DNA of 16,478 nt, taken from assembly GCA_031552535.1 (NCBI GenBank), contig JAVBMJ010000090.1:1-16478 (forward strand). The letters run 5' to 3'. Below, piece after piece: positions 6,869 through 13,981 of the stretch. The position numbers and the translations under genes were made by a program. The DNA is from JAVBMJ01 sp031552535. GTDB taxonomy: Bacteria; Bacteroidota; Bacteroidia; Bacteroidales; Rikenellaceae. Each line of letters starts with the position of its first letter. Position 1 is the stretch's first letter. The notes beneath the pieces are model-generated. The model was not told the DNA's origin. It did not search any database and saw only the letters and a program-made list of their open reading frames with translations.

Positions 6869-7498
6869 ATGGTTATACTGCCGCTGACGTATTTGGGAAA
6901 CATTCAATATTTCACGAAATTATGCTTCACCGATTGTATTGTCGATGTGCATGAACATTTTGTTAAACAGAGTTATCGTACGCGATTTGATATTCTGGCG
7001 GCAAACGGGGTCGTGCCGTTGAGTTTGCAGACGGTTAATCCGGGGGGCGGTGCGAAATGCAGGGTACGCGACATGCGGCTCGACTATTCGAAGCGTTGGC
7101 AACATACTCACTGGCGGTCGATTGTGTCGGCCTACAGTGCGTCACCTTACTTTGTACATTACGAGGAGCGTTTCGCCCCGTTTTTCCATAAACGACATGA
7201 ATTTTTAATCGACCTTTGCATCCCGTTGCTGGAGACGGTGCTCGATGTTGCAGGTTCTCCTGCGAAGGTAACGCTGAGCGACCACTATGTTGAGGCGGGT
7301 GCGGACGATTGCGACATGCGGTCGGCATTGTCTTCCAAAGCACGGCTATGGCGTCCCGACCCATCGTTCGTCCCTGCGGAATATTACCAGGTTTTCAGCA
7401 CTAAGCACCCCTTTGCACCCAACCTGTCGATTATCGACATGCTTTTTTGCGAAGGCCCGCAGACGCTGGATCTACTAAGGGATTCACGCCGCTTGTGA
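6869..7498 (+). CDS. WbqC-like family protein
   Basis: This 209-residue protein matches the WbqC-like family in pattern. An N-terminal YLGNIQYFTKL segment is followed by the acidic/His stretch VDVHEHFVKQSYRTRFDIL, then PLSLQTVNPGG, and then YSKRWQHTHWRSIVSAYSAS with FVHYEERFAPFF. The family takes its name from an O-antigen cluster gene, but its biochemical activity is not established to my knowledge. Bacteroidales members are usually not in such clusters, and none is seen here. There is no signal peptide or membrane helix, so it is probably cytosolic. It follows the cyclo-ligase on the same strand after 170 bp with no obvious terminator, so co-transcription is possible. Its stop is 20 bp from repeat copy B. 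Confidence 0.8.
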   Translation: MVILPLTYLGNIQYFTKLCFTDCIVDVHEHFVKQSYRTRFDILAANGVVPLSLQTVNPGGGAKCRVRDMRLDYSKRWQHTHWRSIVSAYSASPYFVHYEERFAPFFHKRHEFLIDLCIPLLETVLDVAGSPAKVTLSDHYVEAGADDCDMRSALSSKARLWRPDPSFVPAEYYQVFSTKHPFAPNLSIIDMLFCEGPQTLDLLRDSRRL

Positions 7499-7518
7499 CA
7501 TGTCCTTATGCGGCACAT

Positions 7519-7684
7519 TAAGAGTCTGTTTAATTTTCCTATGGGAAATAGTTGCAAATTATTTTTAGGATTATTTTACGCGAAAATCGAGGAGCATAGC
7601 GGGGCTATATAACGAGATTTTCAGGGAAAAGAGGCCAAAAAGAAACGACAAATGTTTTCCATAGGAAATTTATATAGCCTCTTA
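7519..7684. repeat. MITE-like repeat element, copy B, between convergent genes
   Basis: The 30-bp ends (7519-7548, and the reverse complement of 7655-7684) agree at 25 of 30 positions, including TTTCCTATGG and the outer TAAGAG. Inside, GAAAATC (7582-7588) pairs with GATTTTC (7616-7622), and ATAGC (7596-7600) pairs with GCTAT (7604-7608) around GGG, so the element can fold into a long hairpin. There is no ORF. It fills nearly all the space between the WbqC-like gene and atpG, which converge on it, so it may act as a bidirectional terminator. Length and ends match copy A. I see no clear target-site duplication. Confidence 0.75.
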
Positions 7685-7688
7685 GAGC

Positions 7689-8546
7689 CTATTCCTGGTT
7701 GATATCTGCCAACTCGCTGGTTATTTGACCTTGCCGCAACCTGTTGTAGCTTAGGTTCAATGTATCGCGCAGATCGCGTGCGTTCACAGATGCGAGTTGC
7801 ATAGCCAGCGAGCGGGCCGCATGTTGTGAAGCCAGTGAATTGAACAATGCCGAATATACTTTCGCCGATAACATACAGGGGATAAGCCCGCGGAGAACCT
7901 CTCCGGCCGACGGTTCGAAAATATAGTCAGGTACATTGGCCACGGATTCCGCACCGGGCATGGCCAGTGGCAATAATATCTCGCGCATGGGCCGTTGCGA
8001 GGCGATGCTGACAAAACGGTGATAAATAATCTCCACGTGCCCGGCACGTCCCGACACGAAAAGGCGCGACAAAGCCTCCGACAATGCAAGAGCTCCCTCT
8101 GCGGTCGGGACAGATGCCAATGGCGCATAATGCCGTACCGTTTCCGGATCGCCTCCGAATGCTTCGGCGCATTTACGGCCTATCGGCCATATTTCCACAG
8201 TGTATCCTTTATCCCCCAATTCCAGAATGCTATCCTTTGCAAGGCGTATAATGCTGGCATTGAACGCTCCGCAGAATGCCGTATCCGACGCCACAACAAC
8301 AAGCACAGCACGCCGCGAAAGGTTTTCGGAGCCGTAGCCGCCCACCGAAACCGAAGCCATGTCGCCGAGGTATCGCATCACTTCGACGGCAAGTGAGGAG
8401 AGTTCTTCCTCATAACGGCTTATGTAACCTGCCACCGCTTCGGTTTTGCGCAATTTGGCTGTCGATATAAGCCTCATGGCCGAGGTCATCTTAAGCGTCG
8501 TGTCAACCGAAGCGATCCTTGTTTTTATCTCTTTGAGCGAAACCAT
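7689..8546 (-). CDS. atpG: F1 ATP synthase gamma subunit
   Basis: This is the rotor shaft of F1, turning within the alpha3beta3 head to couple ion flow to ATP synthesis or hydrolysis. Beginning at the ATG at 8546 gives 285 residues starting MVSLKEIKTRI, the family's usual N-terminus; the reading frame further upstream has only a TTG. The N-terminal coiled-coil helix (TSAMRLISTAKLRK), the central FCGAFNASI segment (family LCGGFN) and the C-terminal helix (HAARSLAMQLASVNARDL, then LSYNRLRQGQITSEL) are all present. The central domain is rather divergent. It starts 10 bp after the acyltransferase stop, with no atpA or atpD in sight, which is unusual because atpG normally sits beside atpA. It is complete and probably functional, either as the split-off sole copy or as a second copy. 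Confidence 0.92.
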   Translation of the reverse strand: MVSLKEIKTRIASVDTTLKMTSAMRLISTAKLRKTEAVAGYISRYEEELSSLAVEVMRYLGDMASVSVGGYGSENLSRRAVLVVVASDTAFCGAFNASIIRLAKDSILELGDKGYTVEIWPIGRKCAEAFGGDPETVRHYAPLASVPTAEGALALSEALSRLFVSGRAGHVEIIYHRFVSIASQRPMREILLPLAMPGAESVANVPDYIFEPSAGEVLRGLIPCMLSAKVYSALFNSLASQHAARSLAMQLASVNARDLRDTLNLSYNRLRQGQITSELADINQE

Positions 8547-8556
8547 AACTGTGTGA

Positions 8557-9693
8557 TTATGCGCCAACCATCCTCCTTAACACCCGGCTGTATCCCAGCA
8601 TCCTGACCAGGAACATCGAAACGGCAAATGAAAATATCGCAATCATAGGGATCTGCAGCCATGGAGGAAGCCATATATAAGTGTGTATTAAATCATAACC
8701 GGCCTGTACCACCACGAAATGACACAGGTATATCCCAAAAGTCAGTCCGGCAATACGGTCCAGCAGCGGCAAAGATTTCACGGCAACTTTCTGAATAACC
8801 ATGAAAATCGCCAGTGTCATCATCATGACGTTGATCCCCGAGAAATACCATACGATTTCAAGGTTGGAGTAGCTTCCCGGGAAATATTTCTGCGTTATGA
8901 GGAATCCCGCAAGCGTCACAGCATAACCGGCGGCAAACAGTGCCGCTGAAACGCCCAAAGTGCGTTTCACACTCCACGACAACGGAAAGCGCACCAAATA
9001 ATATGCCAGCACGATGTAGCCCAGAAATCCCGAAAAATAGTACAACATGCCATAAGGGTTCCAATCGCACACACCCCAAAGGCCGCTGTTACCATAGTTA
9101 CCCCCGTATCCCAACAGCGGAGCCGCCATCTGTATATAAGGCAAACACAACGACACTACCCATATCTTAAGAAACAGCCCTATCTCTTTCTTCGAAGCCG
9201 CAGCCAGCCACGCCCCTATCACCGGCATGAAAAGATAGAGTCCGATAAGCATATAAAGATACCAGAACGGGGTGGTGTCGTAATTAAAATTAAAAACAAA
9301 CGTGGCGATCTTCCGTAACGACGCTCCCAGGGTATGGTTCTCCGCCGCAAAATTGGGACTCCCGGTATCGAAAACCGAAAAATAAAGCCAGAAAACCAAC
9401 GGAAGGACCACCGACCAGAAAACCAACGGTACAACGACCTTTTTCAACCGGCGCGAATAAAATTCAGCCATACCTCCCCGCACCGGCAACAACAGCACCC
9501 CCGAGATCATCACAAACAACGGTACACAGGCCCGCACCATACTGCCCCACACCGCACCCGACAAAAACTCGACACGATCGGCATCAAATTGCGAAACAAA
9601 AAAATCGCAACTGTGGGATACTACAACCATAAAACACGCCACAACCCGCAAAACATCAACCCAAACAATGTGACTCCCGGACGACTTTTCCAT
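8557..9693 (-). CDS. Acyltransferase 3 family integral membrane protein
   Basis: This is a 378-residue polytopic protein of the acyltransferase-3 family (OatA/WecH/NodX type), which moves acyl groups, often acetyl, onto extracytoplasmic or lipid-linked sugars. The hallmark N-terminus is visible: WVDVLRVVACFMVVVSHSCD, with R16 and H27 in the place of the conserved catalytic Arg and His, then VPLFVMISGVLLL and FYSRRLKKVVVPLVFWS. About ten hydrophobic helices cover the length. There is no fused SGNH domain. The style is closest to WecH-like O-acetyltransferases, but no glycan cluster is nearby, so the acceptor is unknown. It lies 56 bp downstream of the small membrane protein gene and 10 bp upstream of atpG, all on the minus strand. 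Confidence 0.88.
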   Translation of the reverse strand: MEKSSGSHIVWVDVLRVVACFMVVVSHSCDFFVSQFDADRVEFLSGAVWGSMVRACVPLFVMISGVLLLPVRGGMAEFYSRRLKKVVVPLVFWSVVLPLVFWLYFSVFDTGSPNFAAENHTLGASLRKIATFVFNFNYDTTPFWYLYMLIGLYLFMPVIGAWLAAASKKEIGLFLKIWVVSLCLPYIQMAAPLLGYGGNYGNSGLWGVCDWNPYGMLYYFSGFLGYIVLAYYLVRFPLSWSVKRTLGVSAALFAAGYAVTLAGFLITQKYFPGSYSNLEIVWYFSGINVMMMTLAIFMVIQKVAVKSLPLLDRIAGLTFGIYLCHFVVVQAGYDLIHTYIWLPPWLQIPMIAIFSFAVSMFLVRMLGYSRVLRRMVGA

Positions 9694-9749
9694 AATTATT
9701 TTTTTCCATGTGTGAGTAAGGGCACAAGAGACGTTACCAAATCACACCG

Positions 9750-10124
9750 TCAACTATGGCGGCGCGTATACCGGCGGCGTAAAAAGTGGTCGAATGCCAA
9801 AAGGAACAGTCCAATAATAGCAATCGCAATATATAGCTTAAAATATTGGGGCTTTTCCCTGAAGAAATCGAACGACGACGCTTTCCAGAGTCCGGCGAAT
9901 CCAAATCCTATCCTGTGGAGCAATACCGCTACAAGGGTAATTATCCCGGCTGTAGCGAGCGACAAACCCGCATAGAGCGCTACGCTCCTTCGTCTTGCGC
10001 GGCGCATCGAATCGCGACGTACAGCCTCCATAATAGACCGCACACCGGTTGCACGATACTCCGTTGCCGGAAGCCCCTGCAGGAGTTTCCGTATAGCGAG
10101 GTCTTTTATCTGGTCGTCATTCAT
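9750..10124 (-). CDS. Two-helix membrane protein overlapping the ECF sigma gene (possible anti-sigma factor)
   Basis: This 124-residue protein has an N-terminal cytosolic segment (1-46, strongly basic at 36-46), a membrane helix at about 47-69, a short loop, a second helix at about 96-115 and a basic tail (RRRYTRRH). Its ATG lies within the last codons of the sigma factor gene, an 8-nt overlap (ATGAATGA), so the two are translationally coupled. That is the usual arrangement for an ECF sigma factor and its membrane-bound anti-sigma factor. The N-terminus lacks the zinc-binding His/Cys motif of ZAS domains, and I recognise no known anti-sigma fold, so the role is inferred from position, size and topology. 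Confidence 0.75.
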   Translation of the reverse strand: MNDDQIKDLAIRKLLQGLPATEYRATGVRSIMEAVRRDSMRRARRRSVALYAGLSLATAGIITLVAVLLHRIGFGFAGLWKASSFDFFREKPQYFKLYIAIAIIGLFLLAFDHFLRRRYTRRHS

Positions 10125-10668
10125 TTTCCTGTATTATAATGTCATACAACCTTTTTCTTATCCTGTGAAGCCTTACCTTTGTGTTCGATTCTGAAATCCC
10201 TATCACCTGCGCACACTCCCCTACCGGCCTGCTGTCGAAATAAAACATCTGGACAAGAGCCCGGTCTACAGGTTCTAACTGTTCGAGAGCCCGCTCCAGT
10301 ACCTTATAACGCTCTTCCGCGGCCTCCGCCCGGGTCTTGTCCCCGGTATCCGTCGCATCGGGATCATACATCCTTTCGTCGACAGGCGTGAAATTGTACC
10401 GCCTGCGGCGAGTCGCCGAAACTGCCGCATTGTAAGCTATCCTGTAAAGGAAAGTCGAAAACGAACTGCCTCCCCGGAACGTCGCTAAAGACCGGTATGC
10501 TTTAACAAAAACGTCCTGCAGCACTTCTTCCGCGGTTTCCCGCTCTCCCACGATCCTCACCACCAATGCGAACAACAGACCTGAATAACGCTCTACAATA
10601 GGCGCGAAAGCGTCCGCATCCCCTTTCAGCACACGCTCTATATGATATGAATCGGGCCTGTTGTCCAT
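10117..10668 (-). CDS. ECF-type RNA polymerase sigma factor
   Basis: This is a sigma-70 family, extracytoplasmic-function sigma factor of 183 residues from the ATG at 10668 (an in-frame GTG at 10692 is the alternative). Region 2 spans about residues 20-95: FAPIVERYSGLLFALVVRIV, then ETAEEVLQDVFVKAYRSLATF for core binding and -10 recognition, then STFLYRIAYNAA and an Arg-rich stretch. Region 4 spans about 122-176: ALEQLEPVDRALVQMFYF, then the helix-turn-helix ECAQVIGISESNTKVRLHRI, which contacts the -35. A charged linker separates the two. It would direct polymerase to a regulon not visible here. The overlapping downstream membrane protein gene suggests control by sequestration. No SusCD or FecR-like partner is nearby. 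Confidence 0.93.
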   Translation of the reverse strand: MDNRPDSYHIERVLKGDADAFAPIVERYSGLLFALVVRIVGERETAEEVLQDVFVKAYRSLATFRGGSSFSTFLYRIAYNAAVSATRRRRYNFTPVDERMYDPDATDTGDKTRAEAAEERYKVLERALEQLEPVDRALVQMFYFDSRPVGECAQVIGISESNTKVRLHRIRKRLYDIIIQENE

Positions 10669-10746
10669 GTGCTGTTTTGAGGTGTATAACACACCTTAGA
10701 CGCGTCTGTTACTGTAAGGTTACACCGGATGGAATTGAAGGCATCT

Positions 10747-11007
10747 CTAAGAACCTGCTTTACCTGTCCCCCGTTTACTGCACACCAAAAACAAAATACC
10801 CCGCAAAACGAGCCTAACCGCCACTGTGCCCAGATAAACCACCGCCCCCACAGGCACAACCACATACCACAGCGTATATAATTCGCTCCACGAAGTGCCG
10901 TATTTCACAATGGCATAAGCATTCCAAATACACGCTGCAACGATGCACAGTGCGAAAATTATCAATTCGCGCCTGATGCTCTTTCCCCGTATAACTACGT
11001 CTTTCAT
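10747..11007 (-). CDS. Small two-helix membrane protein next to the oxidoreductase
   Basis: The ATG at 11007 lies 10 bp after the oxidoreductase stop and gives 86 residues (a GTG at 11016 is the alternative). The N-terminus MKDVVIRGKSIRREL is basic. Two hydrophobic helices follow, about 16-34 and 43-70, with the loop KYGTSWSELYTLWY between them, and then a basic C-terminus. From memory, Bacteroidales carry similar small proteins (basic start, KYxTxWSEL loop) beside Gfo/Idh/MocA genes. No function is known to me; a membrane partner for the exported oxidoreductase is a guess. The spacing implies co-transcription with the gene upstream. Confidence 0.75.
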   Translation of the reverse strand: MKDVVIRGKSIRRELIIFALCIVAACIWNAYAIVKYGTSWSELYTLWYVVVPVGAVVYLGTVAVRLVLRGILFLVCSKRGTGKAGS

Positions 11008-11017
11008 AGCCGGCACA

Positions 11018-12298
11018 TTAAAAATCGTATGCTATCTTATATCGTTCCGGGAAAACCACAATGCGCTTCTCATCTATCGCCTGCTGCCCCAGAAGCGACA
11101 TAATAGTGGCATAATATCCCTCCTCGGCAACTTTTGCCGGTTGCCTGCCCGACGCTACAGCCTCCACGAAAGCATCCATCAGCAATCCCGTCCCGTCGAC
11201 CCCCGCCGGACGTTTCTTGCCCAAAAGGTATTCGCCGTGGTTGGCCCGGGCGATCTCAGGATCCCAACTCGGGCCGGCAAACGATATCGAATTGAATATA
11301 TCCCGTTCTATATCGTTGATCATCTGCAGAAAACCTGGCATAGGCGGTGTCTGTTCGAAATAATATTTCCCCCGCTCGGGTTCCACCGTACCCAAATGAC
11401 CCAATATCTGCTCTTCGAGTCCATAGAATTTGTTGCTTATTATCGAGTCGAAACTGATGCGCCGCCCGTCGGCAAAAGTGTAGATTGCACTCACATTGTC
11501 TTCCACCTCCCGGCCGTCTTTCCAGAACGTTATAGCCCCATGGGCCATAATCGTCTCAGGCAGTGCCTTATATATCCACGTAGCCAACTGCAGCTGGTGA
11601 CACGCAAGTTCCGTCATAAGCCCGTGCGACGATTCACGGTAGAGACGCCAGTTGATCCGGCGCTCCAAATCCGGCGAAGGCACCGGACGCCGCCAGTCAT
11701 TGTTGCGGTACCAAAAAGTCTTGATTCCATCTATCGGACCAAACACCCCCTGTTCGATCATCTCCATGGCACAAAGGTAGTAAGGATCGTAAAGCCTCTG
11801 CTGGCCCACGATAAACACCCGGCCGCTCTCCATATGCGCATTGTACATAGCCAACGCATCGTCGCAGGTCATGGCCAGCGACTTTTCACAAAAAACATGT
11901 TTACCGGTAGCAAAAGCGTCGAGCGCAATCTGTTTATGGGAGTTAAGAGGAGTGGCGATCACCACCCCGTCGACCGAAGCATCGTCCAATGCCACACGGT
12001 AGTCGCTTACAGCCCTGGCCCCAGGTGCAATCTTGAGCGCCTCATCGAGACTCGGACGATAAGTGTCGCAAAGATACGTAACCTCAACCGCCGGATTTCT
12101 AACCAAAAACCCCAACAAAAAACGCCCACGCGAACCGGGACCGATAACGGCAATCTTTACACGCCTACCGCTACCCGCCGTACCCTCCTCACCGGCCAAC
12201 GCCGACAACCACGGATAAGACACCGCCAACGCCCCCAATCCAGCCGTAAAACCCAATTCCCGGAGAAAGTCCCTCCTCGAAATCAAATTCTTACCCAT
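11018..12298 (-). CDS. Tat-exported Gfo/Idh/MocA family oxidoreductase
   Basis: This is a 426-residue NAD(P)-dependent oxidoreductase-family protein. A twin-arginine signal is clear: SRRDFLRELG at 7-16 followed by a hydrophobic stretch to about 35, so it is exported folded to the periplasm. The Rossmann motif VIGPGSRG is at 51-58, and ATPLNSHKQIA is at 115-125. The usual family EKP motif is CEKSLA here (137-142), a Ser replacing Pro. The C-terminal substrate domain is complete, with WYRNNDWRRP, ESSHGLMTELACHQL and the downstream E-D-N segment. Exported members often act on sugars or glycoside linkages, sometimes with tightly bound NAD, but the substrate cannot be told. It heads the run of minus-strand genes leading to the sigma factor, behind the structured 12299-12795 intergenic region. 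Confidence 0.92.
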   Translation of the reverse strand: MGKNLISRRDFLRELGFTAGLGALAVSYPWLSALAGEEGTAGSGRRVKIAVIGPGSRGRFLLGFLVRNPAVEVTYLCDTYRPSLDEALKIAPGARAVSDYRVALDDASVDGVVIATPLNSHKQIALDAFATGKHVFCEKSLAMTCDDALAMYNAHMESGRVFIVGQQRLYDPYYLCAMEMIEQGVFGPIDGIKTFWYRNNDWRRPVPSPDLERRINWRLYRESSHGLMTELACHQLQLATWIYKALPETIMAHGAITFWKDGREVEDNVSAIYTFADGRRISFDSIISNKFYGLEEQILGHLGTVEPERGKYYFEQTPPMPGFLQMINDIERDIFNSISFAGPSWDPEIARANHGEYLLGKKRPAGVDGTGLLMDAFVEAVASGRQPAKVAEEGYYATIMSLLGQQAIDEKRIVVFPERYKIAYDF

Positions 12299-12410
12299 AC
12301 CGATACTATATTTATATATAAGAGTTTGCCTATGAATTTTCCAACGGGAAGTAGTCCGGTTTATTTTCAGGCAAAAAAGACACGATCATTTTCTCTGTGC
12401 AGCCTCCAAC

Positions 12411-12523
12411 TGCCGCTTTTTACCTCCTTCCGCTATTCCCGCCCCAGCCACTACATGGCTGACTGCGGGCTCCGGTCGGTGAGCTCACCAGCCTAACGGC
12501 CGGTTCGGTTGTAAAAAGCGGCA
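12411..12523. repeat. Structured intergenic element with 13-bp closing stem (three-way junction-like)
   Basis: TGCCGCTTTTTAC (12411-12423) and GTAAAAAGCGGCA (12511-12523) are perfect inverted repeats 87 bp apart. Inside are two further arms. One is a CCCGC/GCGGG stem enclosing CAGCCA-TGTAG-TGGCTG. The other is a CCGG-flanked arm around GGTG-AGCT-CACC. Together they form a plausible three-way junction in RNA from either strand. I recognise no named RNA family. It lies in the oxidoreductase leader, 112 bp upstream of its start codon. The stretch 12299-12410 shows nothing beyond AT-rich DNA. Confidence 0.6.
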
Positions 12524-12560
12524 CCAAAAACTTTTAATCTTTACCTTACTCTGATTTTGC

Positions 12561-12634
12561 AGAAGTTATGTTTTAGATGATAAGCCCTTGAGGATGCGCG
12601 ATTTTAAGGGCTTATCATCTAAAACATAACTTCT
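12561..12634. repeat. Perfect 29-bp inverted repeat
   Basis: Positions 12561-12589 are the exact reverse complement of 12606-12634, separated by 16 nt whose outer bases can extend the stem by A-T and G-U pairs. It is far longer than ordinary intrinsic terminators, and no U-run follows on either strand. It stands between the decarboxylase operon and the oxidoreductase gene. Possible roles are an RNase-processed mRNA end, a boundary element or a remnant of a small mobile element. Confidence 0.85.
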
Positions 12635-12671
12635 ATAATGTCGCAGCAAAGTAATGATTGAAGTTTTTTGG

Positions 12672-12767
12672 GCGACTTTTTTTGGCTTTGCCTTCCTCCT
12701 CCTCTCTCGGCAGAGGCCGAACAAGTTCGCCTCTGCCCTCGTTCGAGCGTCGGTTCAAAAAAGTCGC
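12672..12767. repeat. Nested inverted repeats just downstream of the decarboxylase operon
   Basis: The outer arms GCGACTTTTTT (12672-12682) and AAAAAAGTCGC (12757-12767) are perfect 11-bp complements. Inside, GGCAGAGG-C-CGAAC (12709-12722) pairs with GTTCG-CCTCTGCC (12725-12737) apart from one bulged base. In the minus-strand transcript the structure begins 29 nt beyond the beta-subunit stop. It ends in the A-run-flanked outer stem. It is the best candidate for the operon's 3'-end hairpin or terminator, although no classic U-run follows. Confidence 0.65.
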
Positions 12768-12795
12768 GGTCGAAACTGGATAAAGAAAATGACCG

Positions 12796-13977
12796 TTAGC
12801 CTCCGAGAAATCCGAGGAGGACGCCTGCTGCGACGGCGCTTCCTATTACTCCGGCCACGTTGGGTCCCATGGCGTGCATTAGCAGGTAGTTGGTCTTATC
12901 GTATTTGATTCCCATATCCTGCGATACGCGGGCTGCCAGCGGCACTGCCGATACTCCGGCATTGCCTATGAGAGGATTTATCTTGTTATCCTTGTTCAGG
13001 AACAGGTTCATGAATTTCACGAAACATACACCTGAAGCGGTAGCGATAAAGAACGATGCTGCTCCGATAAGGAATGTTCCGACCGATTTTTCCGTCAGGA
13101 ATGTCGTCGCCTGTGTCGAGGCGCCCACCGTGAGTCCTATCAGGATCGTTACAACGTCGATCATCGGTCCGCTGGCAGTGGCTGCCAGGCGCTTGGTAAC
13201 ACCGCTTTCTTTCAGAAGATTACCAAAGAAAAGCATCCCCAGCAATGGCAATGCCGACGGAACGAGGAATGTCGTGAACAGCAGTCCTATCACGGGGAAC
13301 AGGATCTTTTCGGTCTGAGTCACCTGGCGGGCTGGTTTCATACGGATCAGGCGCTCTTTTTTGGTTGTGAACAACCTCATCATAATGGGCTGTATCACAG
13401 GGACAAGGGCCATGTATGAATAAGCCGATATGGCGACGGCACCCATCAGGTCGGGCGACAATTTGCTCGAAAGGAATATGGCTGTAGGGCCGTCGGCGCC
13501 TCCGATAATACCTATCGAAGCAGCTTCGGCCGCAGTATAACCCATGGCCAGGGCTGCGATGTAAGCCGCAAATATTCCAAATTGGGCTGCAGCGCCGACC
13601 AGCATCAGTTTGGGGTTGGAGATCAGCGACGAGAAGTCGGTCATGGCCCCGATCCCCAGGAATATCAATGGCGGATAGAGCCCCTTGACCACCCCGAAAT
13701 AGAGGTAGTTCAACACCGATCCGTCTTCATAGATACCTATGTCGAAGCCCGGAAAGAAAGGGATGTTGCCCACGATGATCCCGAACCCTATGGGGACCAG
13801 CAGCATGGGCTCGAAGTGATGAACAATGGCCAGGTATATGAATATCATACCGATGCCTATCATCACCAGGTGTGGCCACGTGACGTTGGCAAAACCCGTG
13901 TAGGTAAAAAACTGCATCAGGTTTTCGCCCAGGAATGAGAAAAATCCTGCGTTTTGTGTAACTTCTGCCAATAACAT
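12796..13977 (-). CDS. mmdB: Na+-translocating methylmalonyl-CoA decarboxylase, beta subunit
   Basis: This is the 393-residue membrane subunit (OadB/MmdB/GcdB family). It removes CO2 from carboxybiotin and drives Na+ export. About ten hydrophobic segments cover the length. The conserved IIGGADGPTAIF (157-168) contains D162, which matches the family's essential Na+/proton-site aspartate. The second conserved region NPLIGNAGVSAVPLAARVSQ is near residues 337-356. The initial segment is slightly extended relative to minimal family members. It is the last gene of the operon, 4 bp downstream of the biotin carrier. From sequence alone it could serve oxaloacetate or glutaconyl-CoA decarboxylase, but the alpha subunit in the same operon is an acyl-CoA carboxyltransferase, which favours methylmalonyl-CoA. 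Confidence 0.95.
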   Translation of the reverse strand: MLLAEVTQNAGFFSFLGENLMQFFTYTGFANVTWPHLVMIGIGMIFIYLAIVHHFEPMLLVPIGFGIIVGNIPFFPGFDIGIYEDGSVLNYLYFGVVKGLYPPLIFLGIGAMTDFSSLISNPKLMLVGAAAQFGIFAAYIAALAMGYTAAEAASIGIIGGADGPTAIFLSSKLSPDLMGAVAISAYSYMALVPVIQPIMMRLFTTKKERLIRMKPARQVTQTEKILFPVIGLLFTTFLVPSALPLLGMLFFGNLLKESGVTKRLAATASGPMIDVVTILIGLTVGASTQATTFLTEKSVGTFLIGAASFFIATASGVCFVKFMNLFLNKDNKINPLIGNAGVSAVPLAARVSQDMGIKYDKTNYLLMHAMGPNVAGVIGSAVAAGVLLGFLGG

Positions 13978-13981
13978 ACCC

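Noticed and set aside
10943..12496. 517-residue open frame on the plus strand
   Set aside because: It is antisense to the oxidoreductase, has no domain pattern and is low-complexity basic/Pro/Arg-rich. The minus-strand gene has clear motifs throughout.
12654..12908. 84-residue plus-strand frame in the 12.7 kb gap
   Set aside because: It overlaps the nested inverted repeat and the antisense of mmdB; Arg-rich translation without features.
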